Positions 17,788 through 25,387 of a stretch of 64,000 nt of DNA are shown here, piece by piece. Below the pieces are notes generated by a model. The model was not told where the DNA came from and did no database searches. It saw only the letters and a list, made by a program, of their open reading frames with translations. The stretch covers positions 59,573 to 123,572 of the forward strand of contig NZ_RJVR01000346.1 in NCBI RefSeq assembly GCF_003999195.1. Reading direction: 5' to 3'. The stretch comes from Streptomyces soli. Lineage in GTDB: Bacteria; Actinomycetota; Actinomycetes; Streptomycetales; Streptomycetaceae. Position 1 is the first letter of the stretch; each line of letters opens with the position of its first letter. The position numbers and the translations under genes are program-made.

Positions 17788-17842
17788 GGCGGTGCTCTCC
17801 GGTTCGCTTCAGGAGGTTGTGGGGCGCGTGTCCGGGGTCGGG

Positions 17843-18482
17843 TGACCGGCCGAGGTGTCCGGCTCGGTCACCCGACTCCGTGGTGTCCGGTCAGTTCCGG
17901 GATGAGGTGACCGGCTGTCCGTGCTGCTCGCGGAGCTGGACCATCAGGGCGGTCAGCGTGTCGCTGGACAGCGGGATCTGCTGACCTCGGATGGCCTGGG
18001 CGACCACCTTGCGGGTCAGCTTGTCCTCGGCCTTGACCGCTGACCGGGCGATCTCCAGCAGTTCCTCGGTGTCCAGGTCGGGTCGCCGGTCACCGGTCGG
18101 GCGGCTGCCCGGGGCAGTGACCGAGCCAGGAGTGACCGGCCGGTCAGTGACCGGCGGGAGGCTGTCCGCGTGACCGGTGACCGGCTCGGTGCCGACCGAT
18201 CGGTCACTGACCACTGGGACGGTGCCCGGCTGTCCAGCCAGGTCAGCGGCCTTGGGCTCCCTGTCGTGGTGACCGGTGTTCGGGCGGGTGGTGTCCGCCG
18301 GGGCACTGTCCCCGGTCAGTGTCCGGGTGTCCGGATGGTGCTTGTCCAGGGATAGCCCGGGCCGGTCGGTCAGGGCGCTGACCGGCTGCCCGGCGCTGAC
18401 CTGACCGGGCTGGGGCTGACCGGCGCGGTCAGTCCGAATAACCGGGATGCGCTGGGGCTGACCGTCCTGACCGAGGTGACCG
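17843..18482. repeat. cluster of about 15 TGACCGG heptamers in both orientations
   Basis: I count about fifteen exact TGACCGG/CCGGTCA copies in 640 bp, for example at 17843, 17908, 18041, 18087, 18133, 18139, 18148, 18171, 18178, 18270, 18312, 18379, 18401, 18418 and 18476. They fall mainly inside the low-complexity tail of the DUF2637 gene but in more than one reading frame, which suggests selection on DNA as well as protein. Candidates are replication iterons or a transfer-protein recognition array like the short GC-rich repeats bound by Streptomyces TraB. Confidence 0.5.
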
Positions 18483-18961
18483 GCCTGACCGAGGTCGTCG
18501 CGGTCGCTTCGGTCACTGTCCTTGACCGACCCGCGGGCGATGAGGATGTACAGGTGGACTGCTCCGGCCAGGGCGAGCGGGGCGATGGTGGACAGTACGG
18601 CGACCACCGTGTCGCTGAGCCGAAGCCCGGTGGCCGAGGCGTCCTCTTCGTTGAGTCTGACCGCGTGCAGCGCGTTGGCCCAGATGCTGGCGGCGGTGGC
18701 TGTACCGAAGAGCATCCAGACGTAGAGCCGGGCGCGCAGGGGCGCGTCGCGCAGGACCAGCAGGGCCCGGATGCCGTAGGCGATGAAGCCGTCGATCACC
18801 AGGGGGAAGAGGTAAGTCAGGAAACCGCGGACGTGGATGGCGACGGCCATCTGCTGGAGGGCGTCGTAGGACAGGGCGCTTCCCGCGCCGCCGAGGGCTA
18901 TGACGACTGCGCGGTCCCAGCCGGTGATGTGCGCCGCCTTCGGCGCGTTCGCGGTGCTCAT
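17891..18961 (-). CDS. DUF2637 membrane protein with repeat-rich tail
   Basis: A 356-residue protein. The N-terminal 150 residues contain four membrane segments ('AVVIALGGAGSALSY', 'FLTYLFPLVIDGFIAYGIRA', 'YVWMLFGTATAASIWANAL', 'VLSTIAPLALAGAVHLYILI'), the DUF2637 layout seen in Streptomyces plasmids and ICEs and likened to spread (Spd) proteins. A 130-residue low-complexity cytoplasmic tail follows (many GQP, DRPVT and TGD words). The last 55 residues ('LEIARSAVKAEDKLTRKVVA') resemble a small helical DNA-binding end. The ATG overlaps the WhiB gene's stop by four bases. A role in intramycelial plasmid spread is inferred. Confidence 0.75.
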   Translation of the reverse strand: MSTANAPKAAHITGWDRAVVIALGGAGSALSYDALQQMAVAIHVRGFLTYLFPLVIDGFIAYGIRALLVLRDAPLRARLYVWMLFGTATAASIWANALHAVRLNEEDASATGLRLSDTVVAVLSTIAPLALAGAVHLYILIARGSVKDSDRSDRDDLGQAGHLGQDGQPQRIPVIRTDRAGQPQPGQVSAGQPVSALTDRPGLSLDKHHPDTRTLTGDSAPADTTRPNTGHHDREPKAADLAGQPGTVPVVSDRSVGTEPVTGHADSLPPVTDRPVTPGSVTAPGSRPTGDRRPDLDTEELLEIARSAVKAEDKLTRKVVAQAIRGQQIPLSSDTLTALMVQLREQHGQPVTSSRN

Positions 18962-19524
18962 GCCGCTGTCCCGAAGTCGTCGCGGCCCAGGCGCTCGCCG
19001 TTGGTATCGGGGGGCGGGGTGGTCTTCGGGGTCTGCTCCAGGTCTCGGTTGCGGATGGCGCGGCGGGTCTCGCGGTAGAGCTTCTGGGCGTGGTCCTCGC
19101 TGATCTTCAGGAGCCAGGCCAGGCGCTGTTCGGTGAGGCCGTGGCGGTAGGCGGCGTGGACGACGGCGCGGCGCTCGGCCTTGGTGAGGTGGACGTCGCG
19201 CCCGGCGACGGTGGCGTTGACGCGGCTGTAGTCGAGGCGGTTGGCGAGCTTCTCGTGCAGCGGCTCGCGCTCCTCCTCGGTCATCCCGCCCCGGATGCCG
19301 TGGGTGTCGCCGCCTTCGAGGGCGGCGTCCAGGCAGGTGCGGCGGACCGGGCACTGGCCGCAGAGCGACTTGGCGGCGGTGATCTTGGCGGTCTCGTCGG
19401 GCCCTGGGAAGAAGGTTTCGGGGTCCACCGGGTTGTGCTCGGTGCTCTGGCAGACGGCCTGGTCCTGCCAGCTGTGGTCGCCGAGCGACCGGTGGCGGGC
19501 AGGGCTGATCGTCGTGGTGGTCAT
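18958..19524 (-). CDS. WhiB-like iron-sulfur regulator of plasmid type
   Basis: A 188-residue protein. An N-terminal Cys ('WQDQAVCQS', about residue 25) and the 'KSLCGQCPVRRTCLDAA' block (C-x2-C-x5-C) give the four [4Fe-4S] ligands, followed by 'DTHGIRGGMTEEER', the G[IV]RGG beta-turn that contacts sigma factor. The C-terminal half ('RRAVVHAAYRHGLTEQRLAW') looks like an added helix-turn-helix, which chromosomal Wbl proteins lack but plasmid ones often have. It probably regulates element genes. It overlaps the DUF2637 gene by four bases. Confidence 0.85.
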   Translation of the reverse strand: MTTTTISPARHRSLGDHSWQDQAVCQSTEHNPVDPETFFPGPDETAKITAAKSLCGQCPVRRTCLDAALEGGDTHGIRGGMTEEEREPLHEKLANRLDYSRVNATVAGRDVHLTKAERRAVVHAAYRHGLTEQRLAWLLKISEDHAQKLYRETRRAIRNRDLEQTPKTTPPPDTNGERLGRDDFGTAA

Positions 19525-19640
19525 GCGGGTTGCTCCGATCGCTCTCCGCGCGCTGGGCGTCGGCGGAGGGGTGCGTTGGGTCGGGAGGTGCATGGGGCGG
19601 CGCTCTGGGGGCGCGGCCCGGCGTGGCGGCCTGCGGTGGA

Positions 19641-20348
19641 TCAGGCGGGTGTGCGGTGGCGTCTGCGGTCGACGGGCTCGAACTCGACCCGGGTGGTCAT
19701 CTGCGCGAGCCTGCTGCTGACGCGGTCGCCGAGGTAGGCCCGGAGGTCCTTGATCGCCAGGTTGGTGGTGACCAGGGTCGGGAGCATGTGGTTGTACCGG
19801 CGGTTGATCAACCGGTACGTCACTTCCTCGACCCACTCGGACGCCTTGGCCGCGCCGAGGTCGTCGATGATCAGCAGGGGGCACCGGCTGACGGCCGCCA
19901 GCTCCCGCTCGGTGTCGACTCCCGGCCTGGGGCGGAGGTCGGCGTACAGGTCGGCGGCGGCGGTAACGCGCCAGCGCACGCCGACGCCGGTCTGCACCAG
20001 TTGTCGGACCGCGCCGTACGCCTGGTGGGTCTTGCCCGCGCCGACCACCCCGGCCATCAGCAGGCTCGGGCCGGTGGTGACCTGCCGCCGGGCTCCGGTG
20101 CTCGGGGCGACGGCCTGCCGGGCGACGTCCTGGACCCATTCCAGGACCTGGGGGTGGTCGGCGACCGCGCCCTGGTAGCGCGGGGGCATCCCGGCCGGCA
20201 GGGCGTCCAGCGGGGAGAAGGGCTCGGGCTCATCGGCCGGCGCGGCGACGGTGGCCGGGTCGATGTTGCGGGCGGCCAGGATGCGGGCCATCCGGTCCAG
20301 GGTGCCTGCGCCGCCGAGGGTCTGCGGGTCGCGGGTACGGGTACGCAT
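19641..20348 (-). CDS. DnaC/IstB-like AAA+ ATPase
   Basis: A 235-residue P-loop ATPase. It shows Walker A 'AGVVGAGKTHQAYGA' (about residue 97), Walker B 'CPLLIIDDLGAAKASEW' (about 150), sensor-1-type 'LPTLVTTNLAI' (about 190) and the box VII Arg in 'LGDRVSSRLAQM'. This is the helicase-loader fold. With the adjacent initiator-like gene it probably loads the host DnaB helicase on the element's origin. ATG 20348 overlaps the stop of the upstream gene. A gap of 116 bases separates its stop from the WhiB gene. Confidence 0.8.
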   Translation of the reverse strand: MRTRTRDPQTLGGAGTLDRMARILAARNIDPATVAAPADEPEPFSPLDALPAGMPPRYQGAVADHPQVLEWVQDVARQAVAPSTGARRQVTTGPSLLMAGVVGAGKTHQAYGAVRQLVQTGVGVRWRVTAAADLYADLRPRPGVDTERELAAVSRCPLLIIDDLGAAKASEWVEEVTYRLINRRYNHMLPTLVTTNLAIKDLRAYLGDRVSSRLAQMTTRVEFEPVDRRRHRTPA

Positions 20349-21367
20349 CACAGCTCCTCTGCGTAGGCGGCGGCAGCGTCGACCGGGTTGGTCCATGCCT
20401 GGTGAGCGGGCACGTTAGGCCGGATTCTCGGCCGCGCCAAACCTGTGGACCGTGTGTTCATGGCGTCGTTGACCAAGCTGGGCAAGCGGCTGGGGTGGCC
20501 TTGGATCTCCGTGAAGCGCTTCAGTCCGGCTCGGACGTGCTCCGGGGCGATGCCCTCGCCGAGGAGCTTCTTGGCGATGCGGCCGAGGTGTCCGATCACG
20601 TCGCTGGGTGGACGCTCGTCGCAGGCCGCGACGTACTCGCCGATCAGGTCGTTGGCCGAGACGGTGGCGGCGGGCGCTGTGCGCCCCGTAGGGAATGAAG
20701 ATCCAGGATCCAAGATCCTAGATCCAGGCGCCGAGCCCTCTCCGAGGTTTCGGGGAGGCTTCGGGGAGCCCTCGGGGAATGCCGTCTGACTTGCGGTTTT
20801 CTTGCCGGTGCAGTCAGGGGTGCCGGCGAGGCCGACGAGGGCGTCCTGCTGGGCGGTCGGGGCCTCGCTTCGGGGGGCGGGCTGCGTCGGAGCGGGCTGC
20901 GCGGGCAGATCGAGGGCTCGGGGAGTGTTCGGCGAAGTCTCGGCGAGCCCTCGGGTAGGGGTGGGCGACGCCTCGATGCGCTTGGTGCAGGTCCCCTTGC
21001 AGGGACCGCACCGGTCCGCCGCGTGGTGCTGCGGGCACGAGGGCAGACGGGACTGGCTCGGCTTGTCGATCTTCTGGTGCTCGGACCAGGTCACGATGTG
21101 GAGGTAACGGCGGCCGTCGCAGCCGGTGTACCGGCAGATCAGGCCCGCGGTGGCGAGCTGCTGAAGGTCGTCCTCGACGTGTACCGAGGTGTGCTCGGCC
21201 CGCAGGGGCCAGAGCAGTCCCGCGATGATCGCGGCGTTGTCGCGGTGGCGGCCGTGGTCGTCGGCCTGGGTGAGGAGGCCGAAGAAGGTCCGCTCCGCCT
21301 CGACGCTCACCTCGGCGAGCGACTCGGAGACGAACGCCTCCGGCTTGATGGTTCGGATCCTCGCCAT
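20348..21367 (-). CDS. probable replication initiator (winged-helix, DnaD/DnaT-like)
   Basis: A 339-residue protein. Residues 1-100 ('MARIRTIKPEAFVSESLAEV', 'RTFFGLLTQADDHGRHRDN', 'YLHIVTWSEHQKIDKPSQS') form the N-terminal winged-helix known from actinobacterial phage and ICE replication proteins. 'CPQHHAADRCGPCKGTC' adds a Cys/His cluster. The middle is a low-complexity linker and the last 100 residues ('DVIGHLGRIAKKLLGEGI') are helical. Its coupling to a DnaC-like loader supports a replication role. The linker DNA carries four tandem heptamers (20700-20727). Confidence 0.65.
   Translation of the reverse strand: MARIRTIKPEAFVSESLAEVSVEAERTFFGLLTQADDHGRHRDNAAIIAGLLWPLRAEHTSVHVEDDLQQLATAGLICRYTGCDGRRYLHIVTWSEHQKIDKPSQSRLPSCPQHHAADRCGPCKGTCTKRIEASPTPTRGLAETSPNTPRALDLPAQPAPTQPAPRSEAPTAQQDALVGLAGTPDCTGKKTASQTAFPEGSPKPPRNLGEGSAPGSRILDPGSSFPTGRTAPAATVSANDLIGEYVAACDERPPSDVIGHLGRIAKKLLGEGIAPEHVRAGLKRFTEIQGHPSRLPSLVNDAMNTRSTGLARPRIRPNVPAHQAWTNPVDAAAAYAEEL
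20700..20727. repeat. four tandem GATCC-containing heptamers
   Basis: GATCC recurs at 20700, 20707, 20714 and 20721, exactly every seven bases (units GATCCAG, GATCCAA, GATCCTA, GATCCAG). It lies within the linker of the initiator-like gene. Initiator genes often carry their own origin iterons, so this is an origin candidate. The protein reading is the repeat-like 'SRILDPGSS'. Confidence 0.45.
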
Positions 21368-21368
21368 G

Positions 21369-21692
21369 TCAGCGGCCCCGACCGGCGGCGAGATCGCTGC
21401 GGATGAGGGTCGCGGTGGCGAGGTCGAAGGTGTGGGGCAGGGTCCAGTCCGCGTCCGCCCAGACCCGTAGGATCCAGCGGGCTGCGACCCTGGCGGTCGT
21501 CCGGCTCAGCGTGATGGACTCCCCGGCCGCGTTCTTCGCTATGGCATGGGGGTGGGGCCACGCCTGCTTCGGGTCGGTGAGGCTGACGCGGATGGTCGCC
21601 GCCTCGGGGATCATGTCGGCGAGCTGGGCCGCGAGGCGATGCCAGCGGGCCGTGTCCGGGCATGCCATGGTTTCACTCGGCGAGGTGAGCAT
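21369..21692 (-). CDS. hypothetical element protein at the head of the leftward operon
   Basis: A 107-residue protein. ATG 21692 has GGAG six bases upstream, which decides it over longer frames. It is beta-rich in the middle ('IRVSLTDPKQAWPHPHAIAK') with a C-terminal helix ('LATATLIRSDLAAG'). No family known. Its stop is one base before the initiator gene's ATG. It is the first gene after the control region at 21.7-22.0 kb, so it is probably translated from the operon's own promoter. Confidence 0.6.
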   Translation of the reverse strand: MLTSPSETMACPDTARWHRLAAQLADMIPEAATIRVSLTDPKQAWPHPHAIAKNAAGESITLSRTTARVAARWILRVWADADWTLPHTFDLATATLIRSDLAAGRGR

Positions 21693-21936
21693 GCGATACT
21701 CCGTTGTTCGTAGGAGCGCGGTGCGGCGGTTCTCGTGCAAAAGCCCCGCCGCCCGCGAGATGTGAATCGGTGCCCCTCGGGGTGCCGGCCCCGGCGCTTG
21801 GGAGTTGGTAGCTCCCAGGCGCCGGTTTTGCTCCGGCCCCCACCATGGGCTCATGGACCCCGCTACGGTGCTGTCTGCATCCGGTCCCTCCGCTGGTTCG
21901 CCCCTCTGGGGCCTGGCTCTACTCACCTGCACGTTT

Positions 21937-22046
21937 ACGTCAGTGGATAGCAACGCGACGACACTAGACCAGCGAAGATGGATCTTGTCAACTGAGGAGA
22001 ATGGAATGCCCAAACCGATGCATGTATCGTTCACATCAGTTGATAG
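21937..22046. promoter_or_regulatory. three related operator-like sites between the divergent operons
   Basis: Three copies of a TCA-N2-TGA-type site occur: ACGTCAGTGGATAG (21937-21950), CTTGTCAACTGAGG (21984-21997, inverted) and ACATCAGTTGATAG (22033-22046). They sit between the leftward replication operon (head at 21692) and the rightward XRE cassette (22006/22080). They are probably the binding sites of the XRE repressor encoded next door. Confidence 0.5.
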
Positions 22047-22083
22047 AAACCTTGATGACCGCAGAAGGGCGATCCCGATATGA
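22006..22083 (+). CDS. 25-residue leader peptide coupled to the XRE gene
   Basis: ATG 22006 with GAGGAG five bases upstream opens a 25-codon frame ('MPKPMHVSFTSVDRNLDDRR', then AIPI). Its TGA overlaps the ATG of the repressor gene (ATGA, 22080-22083). The peptide spans the third operator-like site. It could serve translational coupling, making repressor output depend on leader translation. Short length means coding bias cannot be tested well. Confidence 0.45.
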   Translation: MPKPMHVSFTSVDRNLDDRRRAIPI

Positions 22084-22511
22084 GCGAAGCGGCGCGCGAA
22101 GGGCGGCGCACCCTCGCAGAGAAGATCGACTACCTCTTCACCACGGTCCACCCGAAGAATCGCGGGCCGTACACCTACGAGGAGGTCGCCTCCGGCATCA
22201 AGCGGTCCGGGGGCCCCACGATCTCCGCCAGCTACGTCTGGCAACTGCGCACGGGGGCGAAGGACAATCCCACGATGAAGCACCTGGAGGCCCTGTCCGG
22301 CTTTTTCGGCGTCTCCCCCTCGTACTTTTTCAACGAGGAGACCTCCGAGCGGATCGCAGCCAACCTCTCCATGCTCGCGTCCATGCGCGACAATCAGGTA
22401 CGCAGCGTTGCCCTACGAGCCTCGGGCCTGTCCCCCGAGACGCTGACAACGATCCAAGGCTTCATCGAGCGCGCCCGAGCGCTCGAAGGGCTCGACGAGG
22501 CCCAGGGCTGA
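22080..22511 (+). CDS. XRE-family transcriptional regulator
   Basis: A 143-residue protein. The N-terminal 85 residues form a lambda-repressor-type helix-turn-helix with a spaced layout known in actinobacteria: 'EKIDYLFTTVHPKNRGPYTY', 'EEVASGIKRSGGPTISASYV', 'WQLRTGAKDNPTMKHLEAL', then 'FFGVSPSYFFNEE'. The C-terminal 50 residues are helical and may dimerise. It probably represses its own and the divergent replication operon through the sites at 21937-22046. An ImmA/IrrE-type peptidase follows, the classical partner of such repressors. Confidence 0.75.
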   Translation: MSEAAREGRRTLAEKIDYLFTTVHPKNRGPYTYEEVASGIKRSGGPTISASYVWQLRTGAKDNPTMKHLEALSGFFGVSPSYFFNEETSERIAANLSMLASMRDNQVRSVALRASGLSPETLTTIQGFIERARALEGLDEAQG

Positions 22512-22750
22512 TCCTCCTTCATGCCTTCAGGGGCCCCGCGCGGATGTAGGAAAGCTCACAGTCGTCCACCGACTTCTGCATCCCTTCGCCGGTGATGTCC
22601 AAGTTTGCACATCCGACCTCTGGGCGCCTCTACGTCATCTGATGAATCGTCCGAAAATACCCACTACGGCATGACATAGGCTGACTGGCGCCCATTCCAC
22701 CCGGGGCTTCACTCGCCTCGGTGGCCCTCAGCACAGCCCTCGGAGTTGCG

Positions 22751-23293
22751 TTGTCCATACGCAGCCGCTTCAAGAAGCCGGGACGCCGTCAACGGTCTTC
22801 CGCGAGCCTCGAAGCGCTTCTCGGTGTGATCGACCTTCCCACCCCGTTCGACATCCAGGTGCTCTGCGACCGAATCGCGGCCCAGCGCGAAAGGCCGATC
22901 TACCTGCATCCCACCGAGGGCATCTCCGGAACCGAGGCTCCCTGCGGCAGCTGGCTCGCCACCGACGTCGGCGACCACATCTTCTATGAGGCGGCGACCA
23001 GCCCTCTCCACCAAACCCATATCATCTTGCACGAACTCAGCCATATGCTGCTTGGCCACAGTTCGGTGCTGGGCGCGGCCGCCACAGCTGCGGGGGGTGT
23101 CTTCGGCAGTGACATCGATCCGAAGACGATCCAAAGCATGCTGGGGCGTGCCAGCTACACGAACACGGACGAACAGGATGCCGAACGGCTGGCCAGTCTC
23201 ATCGCCGACCGAGTCTCGCTCGCTCCGAGCACTGCCACCGTCGGCAACCACAGCGTCCTCCGCCGCCTGAACGCGGCCCTGCGAGCTGAGTGA
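22751..23293 (+). CDS. ImmA/IrrE-family metallopeptidase
   Basis: A 180-residue zinc peptidase. 'HIILHELSHMLLGHS' (about residue 93-107) is the HExxH-type motif, here HELSH, with a downstream acidic ligand probably in 'DEQDAERLASLIADR'. ImmA-type enzymes cleave XRE repressors on a signal such as DNA damage or peptide sensing. I prefer the TTG at 22751 (GGAG five bases upstream); a GTG at 22721 would add ten residues without a ribosome site. A 239-base gap separates it from the regulator, enough for its own promoter. Confidence 0.75.
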   Translation: MSIRSRFKKPGRRQRSSASLEALLGVIDLPTPFDIQVLCDRIAAQRERPIYLHPTEGISGTEAPCGSWLATDVGDHIFYEAATSPLHQTHIILHELSHMLLGHSSVLGAAATAAGGVFGSDIDPKTIQSMLGRASYTNTDEQDAERLASLIADRVSLAPSTATVGNHSVLRRLNAALRAE

Positions 23294-23299
23294 CGCCCC

Positions 23300-24505
23300 G
23301 TGGTCGCAGCATTCGAGATCGTCTGCATCCCTCTGCTCTGGGTGATAACTCTCTGGCGAGCACGATCCGCGCTCAGGGAAGGCAAGGAACGCGGACTGTG
23401 GACAGCCTTCTGCGGCGTCGCCGTCGCGATGACCATGCGCCCGTACCCGTTCGGTCTGGCACTGGACCGCCTGAGCGGTGTCAACGACCTGTCCTTCCTG
23501 GTCAAACACCTGGCGGGTGGCGTCGTCGCACCCGCCGGACTCATCGCTTTCGTCCAGCGCATGTCCTCAAGCCAGTGGGCGAGTTCTGGCTACAGGCGTC
23601 TTCGGATGGCTCTCCCCATCCTGACCGGCCTGGCCATGGTCCTGCTGTTCGTCGCCACTCCGCGGCCCCTCGAAGCTGCGGACCTGCTCAGCGACTACGC
23701 CTCCGACGGCCGCATCACCGCCTACGGGACCATTTGGATCTCCTACCTCCTCCTGGCGCTGGCCGCCGCAGCCCGTATCTGCTGGCAGTGGGGCCGCCAA
23801 GCCGGCATGAGCCTGCTCGGCTGGGGCCTGCGCACCGTCGGGGCCGGAGCCGGCGTCGGCATCGTGTACGCGCTGCACCGCATAGCCGCCGTGCTGCTGC
23901 GCTACGCCCGCAACTCCGTGCCCTCGACCGACACGAGCGATACGACCAGTACCGGACTGCTCGTCTGCTCCGTATTGCTCTTCGTGATCGGCAGCAGCCT
24001 TCCAGCCCTCGACAAGCTGCGCGGCTGGCTCCGCGCCCGCACCGACCTGTCCCAGCTCTACGGGCTGTGGCACGCACTCACCGACGCGACGCCCTCCGTG
24101 CGGCTCGACCCACCGCGAGGCAGGAGCGCGGACCTCCTCGATACGCGAAGAATCCGCAAGCGCCTGTACCGCCGAACCATCGAGATCCGCGACGCTGCCC
24201 TCACACTCAGCGAACACATCCCCACCGCCCTGCGCGAGCAGGCCGACGAATACGTCGCCGGCGCAGGCATCCGGGGCACTGCCGCCGCCACGGCCGCCGA
24301 GGCGTGCTGTCTCGAGGTCGCCCGCCGCGCCCGTCTGCGCGACGACGCCCCGCCTGGAGAACACCAGCTGCCCGCCGGCGGCGGCCGGGATCTGCTCAGC
24401 GAGACACAGGCGCTCAAACAGCTCGCCCACGCCTTCCGATCCGACCTCACCCACACGTTCGCCGACACAGTGGACTCGGCCCGTACCCTGGGGGACCAGC
24501 CATGA
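23300..24505 (+). CDS. MAB_1171c-like multi-spanning membrane protein
   Basis: A 401-residue protein with about seven membrane helices in the first 240 residues ('IVCIPLLWVITLW', 'LPILTGLAMVLLFVA', 'TIWISYLLLALAAAARICW', 'LLVCSVLLFVIGSSLP') and a cytoplasmic C-terminal domain of about 160 residues ('LYGLWHALTDATPSVRL', 'RRTIEIRDAALTLSEHIP'). This is the layout of actinobacterial 'MAB_1171c family putative transporter' proteins, which commonly follow an XRE gene and an IrrE peptidase. Transport has not been shown for the family as far as I know. A sensor feeding the peptidase is an alternative. It starts six bases after the peptidase stop. Confidence 0.7.
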   Translation: MVAAFEIVCIPLLWVITLWRARSALREGKERGLWTAFCGVAVAMTMRPYPFGLALDRLSGVNDLSFLVKHLAGGVVAPAGLIAFVQRMSSSQWASSGYRRLRMALPILTGLAMVLLFVATPRPLEAADLLSDYASDGRITAYGTIWISYLLLALAAAARICWQWGRQAGMSLLGWGLRTVGAGAGVGIVYALHRIAAVLLRYARNSVPSTDTSDTTSTGLLVCSVLLFVIGSSLPALDKLRGWLRARTDLSQLYGLWHALTDATPSVRLDPPRGRSADLLDTRRIRKRLYRRTIEIRDAALTLSEHIPTALREQADEYVAGAGIRGTAAATAAEACCLEVARRARLRDDAPPGEHQLPAGGGRDLLSETQALKQLAHAFRSDLTHTFADTVDSARTLGDQP

Positions 24506-25125
24506 GTACTTTCATCCCGCCTGCCCCGCCCGCCTACTCCGAGGCCACCGCCAAGGAGAGGGCCGCCAAGCTGATCACCGACGTTCTGGCCCCATTGAAT
24601 CTCGTGATCGCCTTGCTGCTGCTGATCGGCTGGCACAGCACCGGAAGCATCGCCGGAATCGGCTGGGGCCTGCTGGCAGCCCTGTTCTGCGGCGGCATAC
24701 CGCTCAGCATTCTCAGGTTCGGCGTGCGACGCGGACGCCTCGGCGACAAGCACATCCGAATACGGAAACAGCGCGTCCTCCCGATGACCGCCAGCATGGC
24801 GTCGGTCATCGCCGGCACCGCGCTGCTCCACGTCCTCCACGCGCCGCGCGAGCTCTTCGCCCTGGTCATCGCCATGCTCGTGGGTCTGGGATCCACTCTG
24901 GCCGTTACCGTCTGGTGGCAGATCTCGATCCACAACGCCGTCGCCGCAGGCGCCGTCACCATCCTGCTGCTGGCCTACGGCCCGGTAATGCTCCCGCTAG
25001 TCCTGGCCATTGGCGCCATCGGCTGGTCCCGCCGCCTCCTCAAAGCCCATACCCTGCCCCAGCTCATCGCTGGCACCTTGGTCGGCGCAGCGGCCGCGGC
25101 TACAGCATTCAGCCTCCTACGCTGA
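24502..25125 (+). CDS. PAP2-like membrane phosphatase-fold protein
   Basis: A 207-residue protein with five or six membrane helices. Degenerate PAP2 motifs are visible: an 'RKQRVLPMT' stretch for motif 1, 'WWQISIHNAVAAG' for motif 2 (SxH) and 'WSRRLLKAHTLPQLIAGTLV' for motif 3 (SRxxxxxHxxxQ), where the usual Asp is Gln. PAP2 enzymes dephosphorylate lipid phosphates at the outer membrane face. The Asp-to-Gln change leaves activity uncertain. The ATG overlaps the stop of the previous gene by four bases, so the two membrane proteins are made together. Confidence 0.6.
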   Translation: MSTFIPPAPPAYSEATAKERAAKLITDVLAPLNLVIALLLLIGWHSTGSIAGIGWGLLAALFCGGIPLSILRFGVRRGRLGDKHIRIRKQRVLPMTASMASVIAGTALLHVLHAPRELFALVIAMLVGLGSTLAVTVWWQISIHNAVAAGAVTILLLAYGPVMLPLVLAIGAIGWSRRLLKAHTLPQLIAGTLVGAAAAATAFSLLR

Positions 25126-25387
25126 TCAAGGTCTGTCGCGAAAGATGATCAAGCGCTGTGACGCGTGTCCGATGAGCGGCCAGTGAGGACTTTCCATCCT
25201 GATTTCGCAGGTGGGAGGCCCTGGTCTGGCAGTGGTCAGGGGTGAGCCCGCAGGCGGCGGGCCGTGATCATTTGCTCTGATCATCCGTCGGTTCTCGTGG
25301 GGTGCTGGTTGGGGTGGTTGTCGGGGTTCTCGCTGTGGTGCGAGGCGGGTGTCTCCTACCCCGGCTGTACGGCGTCCGGGCGCCGGC

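Noticed and set aside
17843..18482. CRISPR array
   Set aside because: The repeats are seven bases long, unevenly spaced and on both strands. There are no unique spacers of constant size and no cas gene in the window.
25126..25387. Short minus-strand frame after the PAP2-like gene
   Set aside because: It has no ribosome site or family match. The sequence looks like IS debris, but I cannot name it and do not annotate it.
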